A stretch of 64,000 bases of DNA from Verrucomicrobiales bacterium (GTDB lineage: Bacteria; Verrucomicrobiota; Verrucomicrobiia; Limisphaerales; UBA11320), in NCBI GenBank assembly GCA_016793885.1, contig JAEUHE010000055.1:50402-114401 (forward strand), written 5' to 3'. Shown piece after piece: positions 36,147 to 45,600 of this stretch. The translations under genes and the position numbers were made by a program. The notes beneath the pieces are model-generated. The model was not told the DNA's origin. It saw only the letters and a program-made list of their open reading frames with translations, and ran no database searches. The first letter of the stretch is position 1; every line of letters begins with the position of its first letter.

Positions 36147-37555
36147 ACAGCCTTCACACCAAGCCGAGCCTAACTATGAACACCATGAGTCACCCGCCTC
36201 TTGTGAATCGCCGCACTTTCCTCAAAGGAGTGGGCGTCTCCCTCGCGCTGCCGTTCTTTGATTCCTTCGGCTGGGCGGCCGGCACGACCTCAGCGAAGCC
36301 GCCGGTGCGCCTGGCGTTCATGTATATGCCGCACGGGGTGATCATGGACCAGTTCTGGCCCACGAGTCAGGAGGAGTTCCTCAACTCGCCGCCGCCCATC
36401 ATCCGCTCCCTGCAGCCGATCATGGATCAGTGCCTCATGATGAAAGGCATCTCAGGCGTGCCGACCGTGCCCTTCGGCGGCGCTCCGCATGCGCTGGAGT
36501 TGTCCACCTGGCTCACCGCGCGGCTGCCCGACGCCGATTCGCGCGACCGCATCAACATCTCCATTTCCGCCGACCAGATCATGGCCAACTATGTCGGCGC
36601 CCAGACCTTGCTCCCTTCGCTGGAGCTGGCCACCATGCCCCAGACTTGGAAGGAGAATCAGGAAGGCCTGCACGAGGGATACTACAATCACTGCAGTTTC
36701 CGCTCGCCCACGCAACCCGTGCCGGCCGAGACCGATCCCCGCAATGTGTTGAACCGGCTCTTCGGAAAACGCGGCAAGGAAGGCAAGGTCACGCAGGCCA
36801 ACCCGCTGGACCGTCAGATGCTCGACCGGGTGCTCGGCGGCGCGCGCGACCTGCGCCGTACCCTCGCTAGGGGAGATCAACAGAAACTGGACGAATACCT
36901 CGACAGTGTGCGCTCGGTGGAACGACGCATCGCCGCCATCGAAACCCGCCAACGCGAGGCGGCCCTGGAGCAGAACGGTGTCGCCCCCTCCAAACGCCAC
37001 GCCCACGACTCGGCGCCCATCGAGGTGAAGATACCCGAGGGCGACAAGCGCAGTGAATACATGCAGGTGATGTGCGACCTGATCATCCTCGCCTTCCAGA
37101 CCGACACCACGCGCGTCAGCACCTACATCAGTTCCCGGCCCAACGGCGCTTCCTACCCCGAACTGGGATTCTCCGACCAGCACCATTCGCAGACGCATTA
37201 CGGCAGCGATCAGGAAATGATCCGCAAGGTGGCGGCCATCAACACGCTGAATGTGGATCAATTCGCCTACATGGTGAAGAAGATGCACGCTCTCAAGGAG
37301 GGCGAAGGAACCCTGCTCAACAACTGCATCATGCTGTGGGGCTCTGGCCTTGAAGACGGCGACAAACACCGCCGCGACAACCTCCCGTTTATCATCGCCG
37401 GAAAAGGCGGGGGATCCATCAAGACCGGCCGATTCCTCTCCATCGTGCAAGGCAACCAGGGCGACCTGCTCACGACGCTGCTGTCCTGTGCCGGCATCCC
37501 GCTGGATCGCCCGATCGGCATTGCGACCAAACAACTCCTCGAAATGAAAACCTAA
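36143..37555 (+). CDS. DUF1552 family protein with Tat-like signal
   Basis: A 470-residue protein whose N-terminus contains [10 protein letters not shown] (residues 22-31), a twin-arginine export signal, followed by a hydrophobic stretch ([11 protein letters not shown]). The body carries DUF1552 landmarks such as [24 protein letters not shown] and [13 protein letters not shown]. It starts inside the last codon of the DUF1592 gene (ATGA overlap), so both proteins are translated together. Co-export of a cytochrome-like and a Tat-folded protein suggests a periplasmic or extracellular redox complex, but the substrate is unknown. Confidence 0.92.
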   Translation: MNSLHTKPSLTMNTMSHPPLVNRRTFLKGVGVSLALPFFDSFGWAAGTTSAKPPVRLAFMYMPHGVIMDQFWPTSQEEFLNSPPPIIRSLQPIMDQCLMMKGISGVPTVPFGGAPHALELSTWLTARLPDADSRDRINISISADQIMANYVGAQTLLPSLELATMPQTWKENQEGLHEGYYNHCSFRSPTQPVPAETDPRNVLNRLFGKRGKEGKVTQANPLDRQMLDRVLGGARDLRRTLARGDQQKLDEYLDSVRSVERRIAAIETRQREAALEQNGVAPSKRHAHDSAPIEVKIPEGDKRSEYMQVMCDLIILAFQTDTTRVSTYISSRPNGASYPELGFSDQHHSQTHYGSDQEMIRKVAAINTLNVDQFAYMVKKMHALKEGEGTLLNNCIMLWGSGLEDGDKHRRDNLPFIIAGKGGGSIKTGRFLSIVQGNQGDLLTTLLSCAGIPLDRPIGIATKQLLEMKT

Positions 37556-37611
37556 GCCTAAAAAGGAGAATGGAGCGGTATCAAGATGTGCAATAGCTTG
37601 GATGGGCATGG

Positions 37612-37731
37612 CTTGCTTCGGGTGCCCTTGTCAAACCGGACGGCTCTCGAGTGACCCTCAAAGAGGGCGAACTCCGCAAGTTTTCGGGCGCGGGCAACAC
37701 ACGGTGGACGACTCGATTCCGGCAACATTAA
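37612..37731 (+). pseudogene. Ghost fragment of a DUF6799-type gene
   Basis: In frame from 37618 the sequence reads SGALVKPDGSRVTLKEGELR then KFSGAGNTR, ending at a TAA at 37729. This closely matches the last 28 residues of the intact protein at 38795-39514 (GAIVKPDGSQLALKEGELHR followed by FSGAGNTR). No upstream frame continues the match, so only a C-terminal remnant of a second copy survives, sitting 60 bp after the DUF1552 stop. Confidence 0.8.
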
Positions 37732-37734
37732 GGT

Positions 37735-37780
37735 CACCTATTGGTGCAGGGTGTCACTTAACACCCTGCACCAGTAGGTG
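37735..37780. terminator. 20-bp hairpin after the DUF1552 gene and DUF6799 ghost
   Basis: The arm CACCTATTGGTGCAGGGTGT (37735-37754) pairs with 37761-37780 through one T-G wobble around a 6-nt loop CACTTA. The hairpin is very stable but lacks a U-tract, so it may be a factor-dependent terminator or the end of a mobile or repeat element rather than an intrinsic terminator. Confidence 0.5.
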
Positions 37781-37877
37781 ATTCCTGTTCATGCTATCTG
37801 GAGCTTCGCATCGGAAGCACGCAGAGGGTTTGGTGCCGACGCGTTCTCCGCCCCTGCCTGTGCTCGAGGCGTGGGAG

Positions 37878-38324
37878 TCATGACTTTTCTGTGGACCGGC
37901 GAAGATCATAGACCCGAAGCCAAAGCAGCAGGTAAAAGAATGCCATCATCGCCGCCGTGGGGCCAGCCCAGACGGACCAGAGAGCGGCCAACACCACGAA
38001 TACAGGGACCAACTTCCGTAACTTCTCCGCCGACATGAACGGAAACAAGCTGAGCGCGAGGTAAGACAATGCGACGAGGTAAAGAACGGGCACCACATAG
38101 GCCAATGGAGAGAACGACCCAGCGCCGAAGGCGTTCGCCATACCGGTGTTGTAATACATCAGAAAAGCCATAGAAAAGACTGAGCTAAAGATTACGATCG
38201 CAAAACACGCTGCCGCTATCAGGTAAAGTCTTCGGGTCGGCGTGTGCGTAAGTGAGGCCCCAATGATGACGGCGAATAGGACGGTGGAAATTGAGTTCCA
38301 ATAAGATGATAAAACTCCGAACAT
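37878..38324 (-). CDS. Small four-helix membrane protein of unknown function
   Basis: A 148-residue hydrophobic protein. Four transmembrane stretches are visible at about residues 8-26, 32-56, 72-92 and 104-134 (for example FVVLAALWSVWAGPTAAMMAF), separated by short basic loops (HTPTRRLY, AEKLRKL). It ends in the charged tail DLRRSTEKS. Transcribed opposite to its neighbours. I do not recognise a family. The regular hydrophobic layout supports a real gene more than a chance frame. Confidence 0.55.
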   Translation of the reverse strand: MFGVLSSYWNSISTVLFAVIIGASLTHTPTRRLYLIAAACFAIVIFSSVFSMAFLMYYNTGMANAFGAGSFSPLAYVVPVLYLVALSYLALSLFPFMSAEKLRKLVPVFVVLAALWSVWAGPTAAMMAFFYLLLWLRVYDLRRSTEKS

Positions 38325-38794
38325 AGAATCTAAGTGAGTGGCTGAGGTCGTTACTAGAGCGGAACGTTCCTGATCTCTTAAAAAATCTTCGTAGGCGAAG
38401 GCCGAAGCGTGACCGGCGGCCTTGACAACTTCCGGCAGGTTTCAATCCGAGAGCTTTCGGCTGTCGCCAGGCCCGAAGCGCCGACCCCGACAAGTTGTGT
38501 AGGCTTTTGGCTCATGATGCGTGACATCTTTGTATTTATCGATCTCGGTCAAAAGAGGCAATAGGAGAGGAGAGAGCGGCTGTTTTAGCTGAAAGCCAGG
38601 CGTGGACGAAATCGACGCCGTGTCTTACGCAAGCTGGTGTCGCTTTATTGATTAGGTGCAGTCCAACCTTGGTCCCCTGCTCTCGCTTTGTGGACGGGAG
38701 GTTGCCATGCTCAAGAGTTTATCGATTCTGCCGATGACTGCGGAAGCGACGCGGCGACAGACACGGACATGATCCTGCCGAGTCGGCACCACCG
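38325..38794. other. 470-bp gene-free stretch
   Basis: I see no believable gene, RNA or clear repeat here. It must hold the promoter of the DUF6799 gene on the plus strand and that of the small membrane protein on the minus strand; no convincing -35/-10 pair stood out. Confidence 0.4.
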
Positions 38795-39514
38795 ATGACT
38801 ATGAAGACAACACTCTCGATGCTTGCAGGCCTGACGTTTGGAATGGTTGCGCCCGCAGTCTGTTCGATTTCAGCCGCGGAGAAACCCGCTAGCGGAGAAG
38901 TCCAGAGCGTGTCGTTCACAAAAGGTGTGCTCATGGCGGTGATCGACGGCACGTCCGTCGCAGCCACCAATGAGGTCTCGCTGCCGAGGAACATCGTCGT
39001 CGAGACCACTGGCACGTTCACCGTGGCCGGCGGAAAGAAGCGCGCTTTGACGGAAGGTCAGGTGCTCAGCCGCGACGGACGTCTGACCAGTCCCGACGGC
39101 AGCGTAGTTCCAGTGGACGATCACGTGACGTCCCATGGCGGGAAGATTCTCTTGATTCAAAACGGTGAGCCGCAGCTCTTGACCACCATGACACAACTCG
39201 CCGACGGCACGCGCGTGTATCCTGACGGCCGCATGGTCAGCCCGCGCAATGCCACCCGTCGTTTGCTTGATGGCCAGATCGTGCGGCTGAACGCAGGAGG
39301 CGTTGAAGCCACGGACACAGCCCGGATCGAAAAGGGCAAAGTGGTGCTCTTCAAGGACGGGGGCCGAATCGAACTGCGGGCCGGGCAGGTCATGGCCATG
39401 TCGGATGGATCGCGAATTAACGGCTCGGGTGCCATTGTAAAACCCGACGGCTCTCAACTGGCCTTAAAAGAGGGCGAACTTCACAGGTTTTCCGGCGCAG
39501 GTAACACTCGATAG
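38795..39514 (+). CDS. Secreted DUF6799 repeat protein
   Basis: A 239-residue exported protein with signal peptide MLAGLTFGMVAPAVCSISAAE. Several tandem DUF6799-type repeats follow, each about 55-60 residues with a turn of the form hxDGxxhxxDG: GQVLSRDGRLTSPDGSVVPV, TRVYPDGRMVSPRNATRRLL, AMSDGSRINGSGAIVKPDGS. These are short beta-strand repeats found mainly in Verrucomicrobiota and Bacteroidota secreted proteins; function unknown. Its last 28 residues recur as a ghost fragment 1.1 kb upstream. Met1 and Met3 are both possible starts. Confidence 0.85.
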   Translation: MTMKTTLSMLAGLTFGMVAPAVCSISAAEKPASGEVQSVSFTKGVLMAVIDGTSVAATNEVSLPRNIVVETTGTFTVAGGKKRALTEGQVLSRDGRLTSPDGSVVPVDDHVTSHGGKILLIQNGEPQLLTTMTQLADGTRVYPDGRMVSPRNATRRLLDGQIVRLNAGGVEATDTARIEKGKVVLFKDGGRIELRAGQVMAMSDGSRINGSGAIVKPDGSQLALKEGELHRFSGAGNTR

Positions 39515-39631
39515 ACCTTCAGCCGCGGAATCCCGGCTGGATGCAAGAGGTGGGCCTTGTAACCGGCGGGTAATGCCCAGGTTCCGTCGTGGCTTTCTTG
39601 ACAGACACGGGGCGAAACTTATAGTGCCACC

Positions 39632-42600
39632 ATGCTCCAAGGATGCGTCGCCCTTCCCCTCTGCCTGGCCATGGCTGTCCACTTCCTGCTGTGGAACTGG
39701 GAACATCCTCTGCAAGGCCAATCCCTCCCTGCGTCGTTCGAAATCCGGGTCCTGGATCAGCAGCCAATCGCCGGGCAACCACTGACCCTGTCCGTACAGG
39801 CGCTCGATCCAGATGGCAATCCGAGCGAATCCTGGCAGGGGAATGTGACGCTACGGACGCTGATACCAGCTGCAACGACTCCGGTCTTGAGCGAAATCAA
39901 CCTAGGGCTGGGATCCATAGAGGTAACCAACCCTGGCGATGAGTCTTTGGACGTCAGTCGGTGGCAACTTCAAGCATGGTCTTCGGGATACTACTACAAT
40001 TTTGGCAATCTATGGACCCAGGTTCCGGAAGGGAGCATCCTGCCAGGCCGGAGCGTGTTTACCTGGACCCCGTTCAGTTCAACCCCCAGCTCCTTCCCCC
40101 AACTCTCCGGGAGCCACGGCCTGGGCACAACGGTCGCAGGCAATGTCTTCTTCCGCCTACTAGATGCATCTGGGAACACGATCGATCAGGTGTGGATAGG
40201 AACACCACCAACGCTGCTTGCTGACATGGATCTGCGGGGTCCCGTGCTTTTCCCCCCTTCCCTGGGAGGATCCATGTTGCGTCAGGGCCATCAAAACCAA
40301 AGCTCAAGTCAAGATTGGACGAATGGCACCCCTTCGCTTGGGGTCACTAACAGCACTCTAAATCTGCCCTGGGCGCCGGTACAAGCCAAGGAACTGGCCC
40401 ACATCCTCCTGACCGATGGCGCGTGGACGGGTGACGTCCTACTCCCCTCGATCGGTTCAGGCAACTTGACCATACTGGCTGAGGATGCGACGGGCCGCTT
40501 TGGCAGCATCTCCTCAATCCCACTGAGAGCGGCTCCGCGGTTAACCCTTTCGCTGCCACTCTCCGCAGCTCAGGCGTCCGAGGCGTCACCAGGCGTAGTG
40601 GGTGAAGCGATCATTTCCATGCCAAGCCCACTGACGGCACCTTTGGATATCCACCTGAGCCTGGATGCCTCCGGCGAGTTCAGCATTCCCTCAAGTGTGA
40701 CTATTCCCTCCGGTTTCAACTCCGTCTCGGTGCCCTTTTCGAATCTCAATGACGGTGTTCCCGATGGCGATGCCCTGGTAACACTCACGGCAAGTGCGCC
40801 GGGGTTTATCGCGGCCACCGGAGCCTTGCGAAACAAGGATCACGAGGCCGTATCCCTCACCGTTCTGGCGCCTGCATCTCTCCCCGAGAACATCGGCCTC
40901 TCAGCGTTGAATGGACATCTGTTACTTCCGTTCGTAGCCACGCACGCAGTCTCAGTACGTCTGGCGGCCGAACCACCGCTGAGAATACCCGGCGAGCTAG
41001 TCATTCCAGCCGGTGCCCGTTCAGCTGATTTTGCGATCGGCTTGGACAACGACTCCGCGGCCAACTTTACGCCCTACAAGTCAACCATCTCTGCACACAC
41101 CGGCAGCGGAGGGTTGGCGAAAGCCGCGGTGTCGGTCATCGATGATGAACGTCAGTTCTACTCCATCACCTTTCCAACGCTACTGACTGAGGGGTCAACC
41201 ACCAACGGGCATATCCGTTTGGCAGTTGCGCATGCGGCCGACCTTCAGATTCCCATCTCCTCCTCGAGCACTCGGCTCAGCCTTCCCGCGGTGGTGGTGG
41301 TGCGGGCCGGTGTCCTGGATGTCGATTTTCCGGTGGTTGCTCCCAACGACGACGCCACCAACGGAGTGGCTGATGTGTCGGCGGCCTATTCATTCGGAGA
41401 CGGTGCGCTACAATTCACCCGCATCACGCTATGGGACGACGAGATCGATGTCCGACGCGTCGGCCTCGGCGGGAAGGCGACCTGCTTCCTGGGTTCAATC
41501 CCAACCCTCTGGCAGTCAGGGACTCTAAACCAATACAACGGCGTTGAACGTTACAATGGCCCCGGCAGACTCAGCCTGGGCGAGTTGGCAAAAGCCTCGA
41601 TTCAACCGCAATCAGTTCAATTTGCCAACGGGTTATGGTCCGGCAATGTGACGTTCACTGGCGAAGATCTGAATCTGACCCTGAAAATGAGCGTGGCCGG
41701 CACCAACTCTGACCTCATGCATGTGCAGGTGCTGCAGGGAAGTCTGCTGTCGCAGCCGGTGCTGGATTTCGCCAGCGCTCCCGGAATCTCAAAGCTTCTA
41801 GCCCTCGCCGCTCCTACGAACAACACTCCCGCGTTGCTGATGGAGGTCGACGCGACCAGCGGAACCACGAGCCGGATTCTGGAGCTGCCGCGGCGCGCCA
41901 ACCGGATTGCACTCTCGGAGGATGGGGCCGTGGCTTGGCTCGCCTCCTCCACCGGAACTCTTCAGCGTGTGGACCTATCCGCCTGGAAGTTCGATCGCGA
42001 GGTGACACTAACCAGTATCGTTCCTTCACCACGGCCACTTGACGTGGTGGTGCTGCCGGGCGGTCGAGAACGGGTGGCGGTCATCGTCGCGGGGAACCGA
42101 CCCAGCACTACGAAAGTGGCCTTACTCGAGGGCGGCAACCTGGTCGGGGCCACGGTGACGCTTGAAGATCCAGTCTTCAACCTCAACCTGATTTCCGGCC
42201 GGAATGGCAATGAGGCGTTCTCCCGGACCACCGGCCTCCTCTCGCGCTACCGACTGGGAGCGGAGGGAGTGACGCTCGTGGCCTCCGTCCAACTCCCCAA
42301 CAGCTCCAGCGAACAGCCCAACCTCACCCTCTCAGGCAACCGCCTCTACCACGGCGACGGCGCCATTTTCCATGCGGACAATCTGACCCGGATCCTGGAG
42401 AATTTTCTTCCCGACGGCCTCACCCTCGTGAGCGAGGCCCGCCACACTCAGCTTCTGGTGGACCGCAATTCCACCAGTGTGAAGGTGCGCGCACTGGATT
42501 CCTGGGCTCCCTTAACCGGACACGAACTTCCCTACCGTCCGATGAAAGGGTCTCGATTGGCGCCTTGGGGAGACCGGGGACTGGCTTACATTGAGGAAAC

Positions 42601-45600
42601 CGGCGCGAAGCTCGTCATGGTTGAAAGCCCCCTAATGGATGCGCAACAACCCAACTTGGGTTTACACCTGGACCCCTTTCCGGACATCCAACTCGACCAC
42701 TGGGAAAGTGGCTACAAGCCAACAGGCGGCCAACTCTCCTATGTGATCAGCAACAGCGGTCCCACTTTTGCGCGAGGGAATATTCTAGAAAGCACCCAAT
42801 CCCCTCACCAGACCCTGCTGATCCCAGATCTGGCCCCCGGCGAGTCAACACGGGTCAGCCTCCCACTATATGCTAGCACCCCAGGCCTTTTCCGGGTCCG
42901 CACCGCCATCCTGAGCGCTAGTGGGAGCAGTAGTCCCAACGCGATCCTGGAAACCACGGTGCGGGCCACTGGCCCGGAGCAGGCCGGCGTGCGCGAACTG
43001 ATTTTCGGCGCGACCGCCATAGCTGGCAACCCGGCCGGAGATCGTCTTTACGCCTCCATTTCCAAAGCCGCCGGGGACAGTCGCGACGGGGTGGCTATCT
43101 TCGATCCGGAGACCGGCACCGAACTCTCCTTCCTGGAAGTGGTGGGCACTCCGGGCAAGCTCCGCACCAGTGACGACGGTAGCATGCTTTACGCGAGGGT
43201 AGGGACCAATGGCCTTGTTCGTTGGAATCTCGCCACCGGCTCGAAAGAGGTCTCCATCCTGATACCGAATGACTCGATCCTGGATTTTCTACCGGTGGCC
43301 GGCAACCCGCGCTCGGTGGTGGTGGCCACCACCACCCAGGTGCTACTCTACTTGGATGCCGATCCGTTACCGCTCTCCGTCTTTGCGGAGACTGGCGACA
43401 GCCGACTGGCGTACTCGGGCACAAACCTGTGGAGCTACACCCCCACCACGCTCCGTCGCCTGTCAGTGAAGCCTGGCGGGTTGGAGACGGAGTTCAGCGG
43501 AAACACCTTGCCGACCTCCTTTGGAGAACCATTCTTAATCGGTGATGGAACATACCTGTTTGCCAGTGGACAACCCCTCCACCTCGACACCATGACACTG
43601 GCCGACCGCACACCAGAAGCTGAGGGCCTCGTGATCGATCCCTCCTCCGGGGAACTCTTGGGATGCTCCTACGGTGTCCTGAGGCGCTTCGCTCGAGAGA
43701 CCTTCTCCACGCTGGAGGCTCAAGCGTTCTCTCCGAATGATCGCTGCTGGGGTCCGCCGGTTTTGTGGGGTACGGATGGAATTGCGATCCTGACGTCCAG
43801 TCAGCAGATCCTCCTGATCCATTCACCGCTGCGGCACAGCGGGGCCGAGGCCGACCTGGCGGTGTCGATCACGCCTCCGGCGAACCCGGTGGCTGAGGAA
43901 TCGGCGATCTGGCAAGTCTCCGTCACCAACCAGTCTGCCGCCGCCTCGAGACCGGTGCGGCTGACGATTCGAGCGATAGGATCGCCCGTCGGTCCCTTCA
44001 GCTTCGAAGGCCTCACCATGATCCCACGGGCGGATGAGTTCGTCGGGATATTTCCCTCCATACCCGCCCACTCCCGGAGCGTCGTCCTGGTTCACGGGAT
44101 ACCGCTGAATGGCGGCTCCCGCCTGGAGGCTTCCATCTTATCCACCAGTCCGGACCCCACCCTGGAAGATCACTCCGCCGTCAGCGACCTCACGGCCGCC
44201 TATCCCAAGGGTGATCTGGCGCTAATGACCCTAGCCCCCCCTGCTCCCATCAAGGTAGGATTCCCATCCCCGTTTGCCCTTACGGTTTCCAACGCCGGGC
44301 CCACTACCATCCGGCAGACATCGGTTGCCGTCACGAGCCTTCGAAACGGCATGCACCTCTCAGCCTTCAGATGCGAGGGCTGCCAACTGCAAGACTTTGA
44401 CGGAACCCTCAGCATTCGCACCCAACCACTCGAGCCACGGCAGACCTGGACACTGCGGTTCGACGCTACCGCAACCCTACCTGGCATCTATGACGTCCGC
44501 ATGCAGGTAGGTGGGTGGCTAGATGACCTAAACCCCGATAATAATGGAGCCGGAGTCAACCTCTTCACCGAAACCCCTCTGGCTCCCGGCGTCTTGGCTA
44601 GCCTAGGCTACTCAGGCATCAGGACCGCAACATGGAGCGCGCAAAGGGATCAACTACTCGTCCTGCCAACAGCAGATCCCGCCCTGTGGATGGTGGATCC
44701 GAACAATCTCATCACCACCAACCGCATCGGACTGCCCGGCCTGCCGACCGACGTCAGCGATTGCCAGGACGGCCTCCACGCGTGGGTATTGACGGCAGAC
44801 CGCCGGGCTTCCTTGGTCAATCTACAAACTTACATGATCGAACATAGCTTCTCTTACGATTCCGAGGGAGGGAGGGCGATCGCGATCGCCAGTCTACCCG
44901 GAAGCCACGAGACGGTAGTGATGGCGATCCTAGCGCCGAACGACACGGGCCAAGTCGTGGTCCGTCAATTTGTAAAAGGTGTCGCCACGGGTGAACCTCT
45001 CACGGAGGCTCCCACCGGATTCGTCTGGACGAAGTTCCTCTTCCTGAAGAACGGCCACCTTGTCGTGCAAACTCCGAGCACGCTACGAACCTACCTACTC
45101 AACCGGGAGGGAATCCAACTGCAGTTGAATCTCGACTCTGCCGCGTGGTCCTCGTCGGTTCCCGATGATCCTCAAGAGATCGAGGGGGGACTGATGCTAC
45201 GCATGGGACGGAGGGTGCGATTCGACACGCAGCAAATCATTGATCCACCACCCAACTATGCAAGTTACGTTCTGGATGAAACTCATGGGCTGATCCTGCG
45301 TGCTAGTAACTTCGACCCGATCCTACGGAATAGGGTTCTGCGCGTGGAGGGTTTTGATCCACTCTCGCTGCAACCACGCTTTCTAGCGGATTTAGAGGAC
45401 TCGGGATTGACCATCAACCGGGACAAAACCCGCATGCTCACCTTGGGAGCCCATGGCATCCTCATACTTTCCGACCTAGGCTCTGTGTTCCGGTTGAGCG
45501 ACTTCGAACCCGCACAGGTAAGGCTCTCTGCTGGGTTCAAGCCCACGGAAGCCGTCGAACTCTCTCCAGCGGATCTAGAACTGACACTCTGCGTCACCAA

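Noticed and set aside
36452..37609. A 385-codon minus-strand frame opposite the DUF1552 gene
   Set aside because: Shadow of the DUF1552 reading frame, which carries the Tat signal and family motifs; the antisense peptide has none.
37878..38324. Treating the 148-residue membrane frame as a chance frame
   Set aside because: The four well-spaced hydrophobic helices with basic loops and a charged tail are unlikely by chance, so it is kept as a low-confidence gene.
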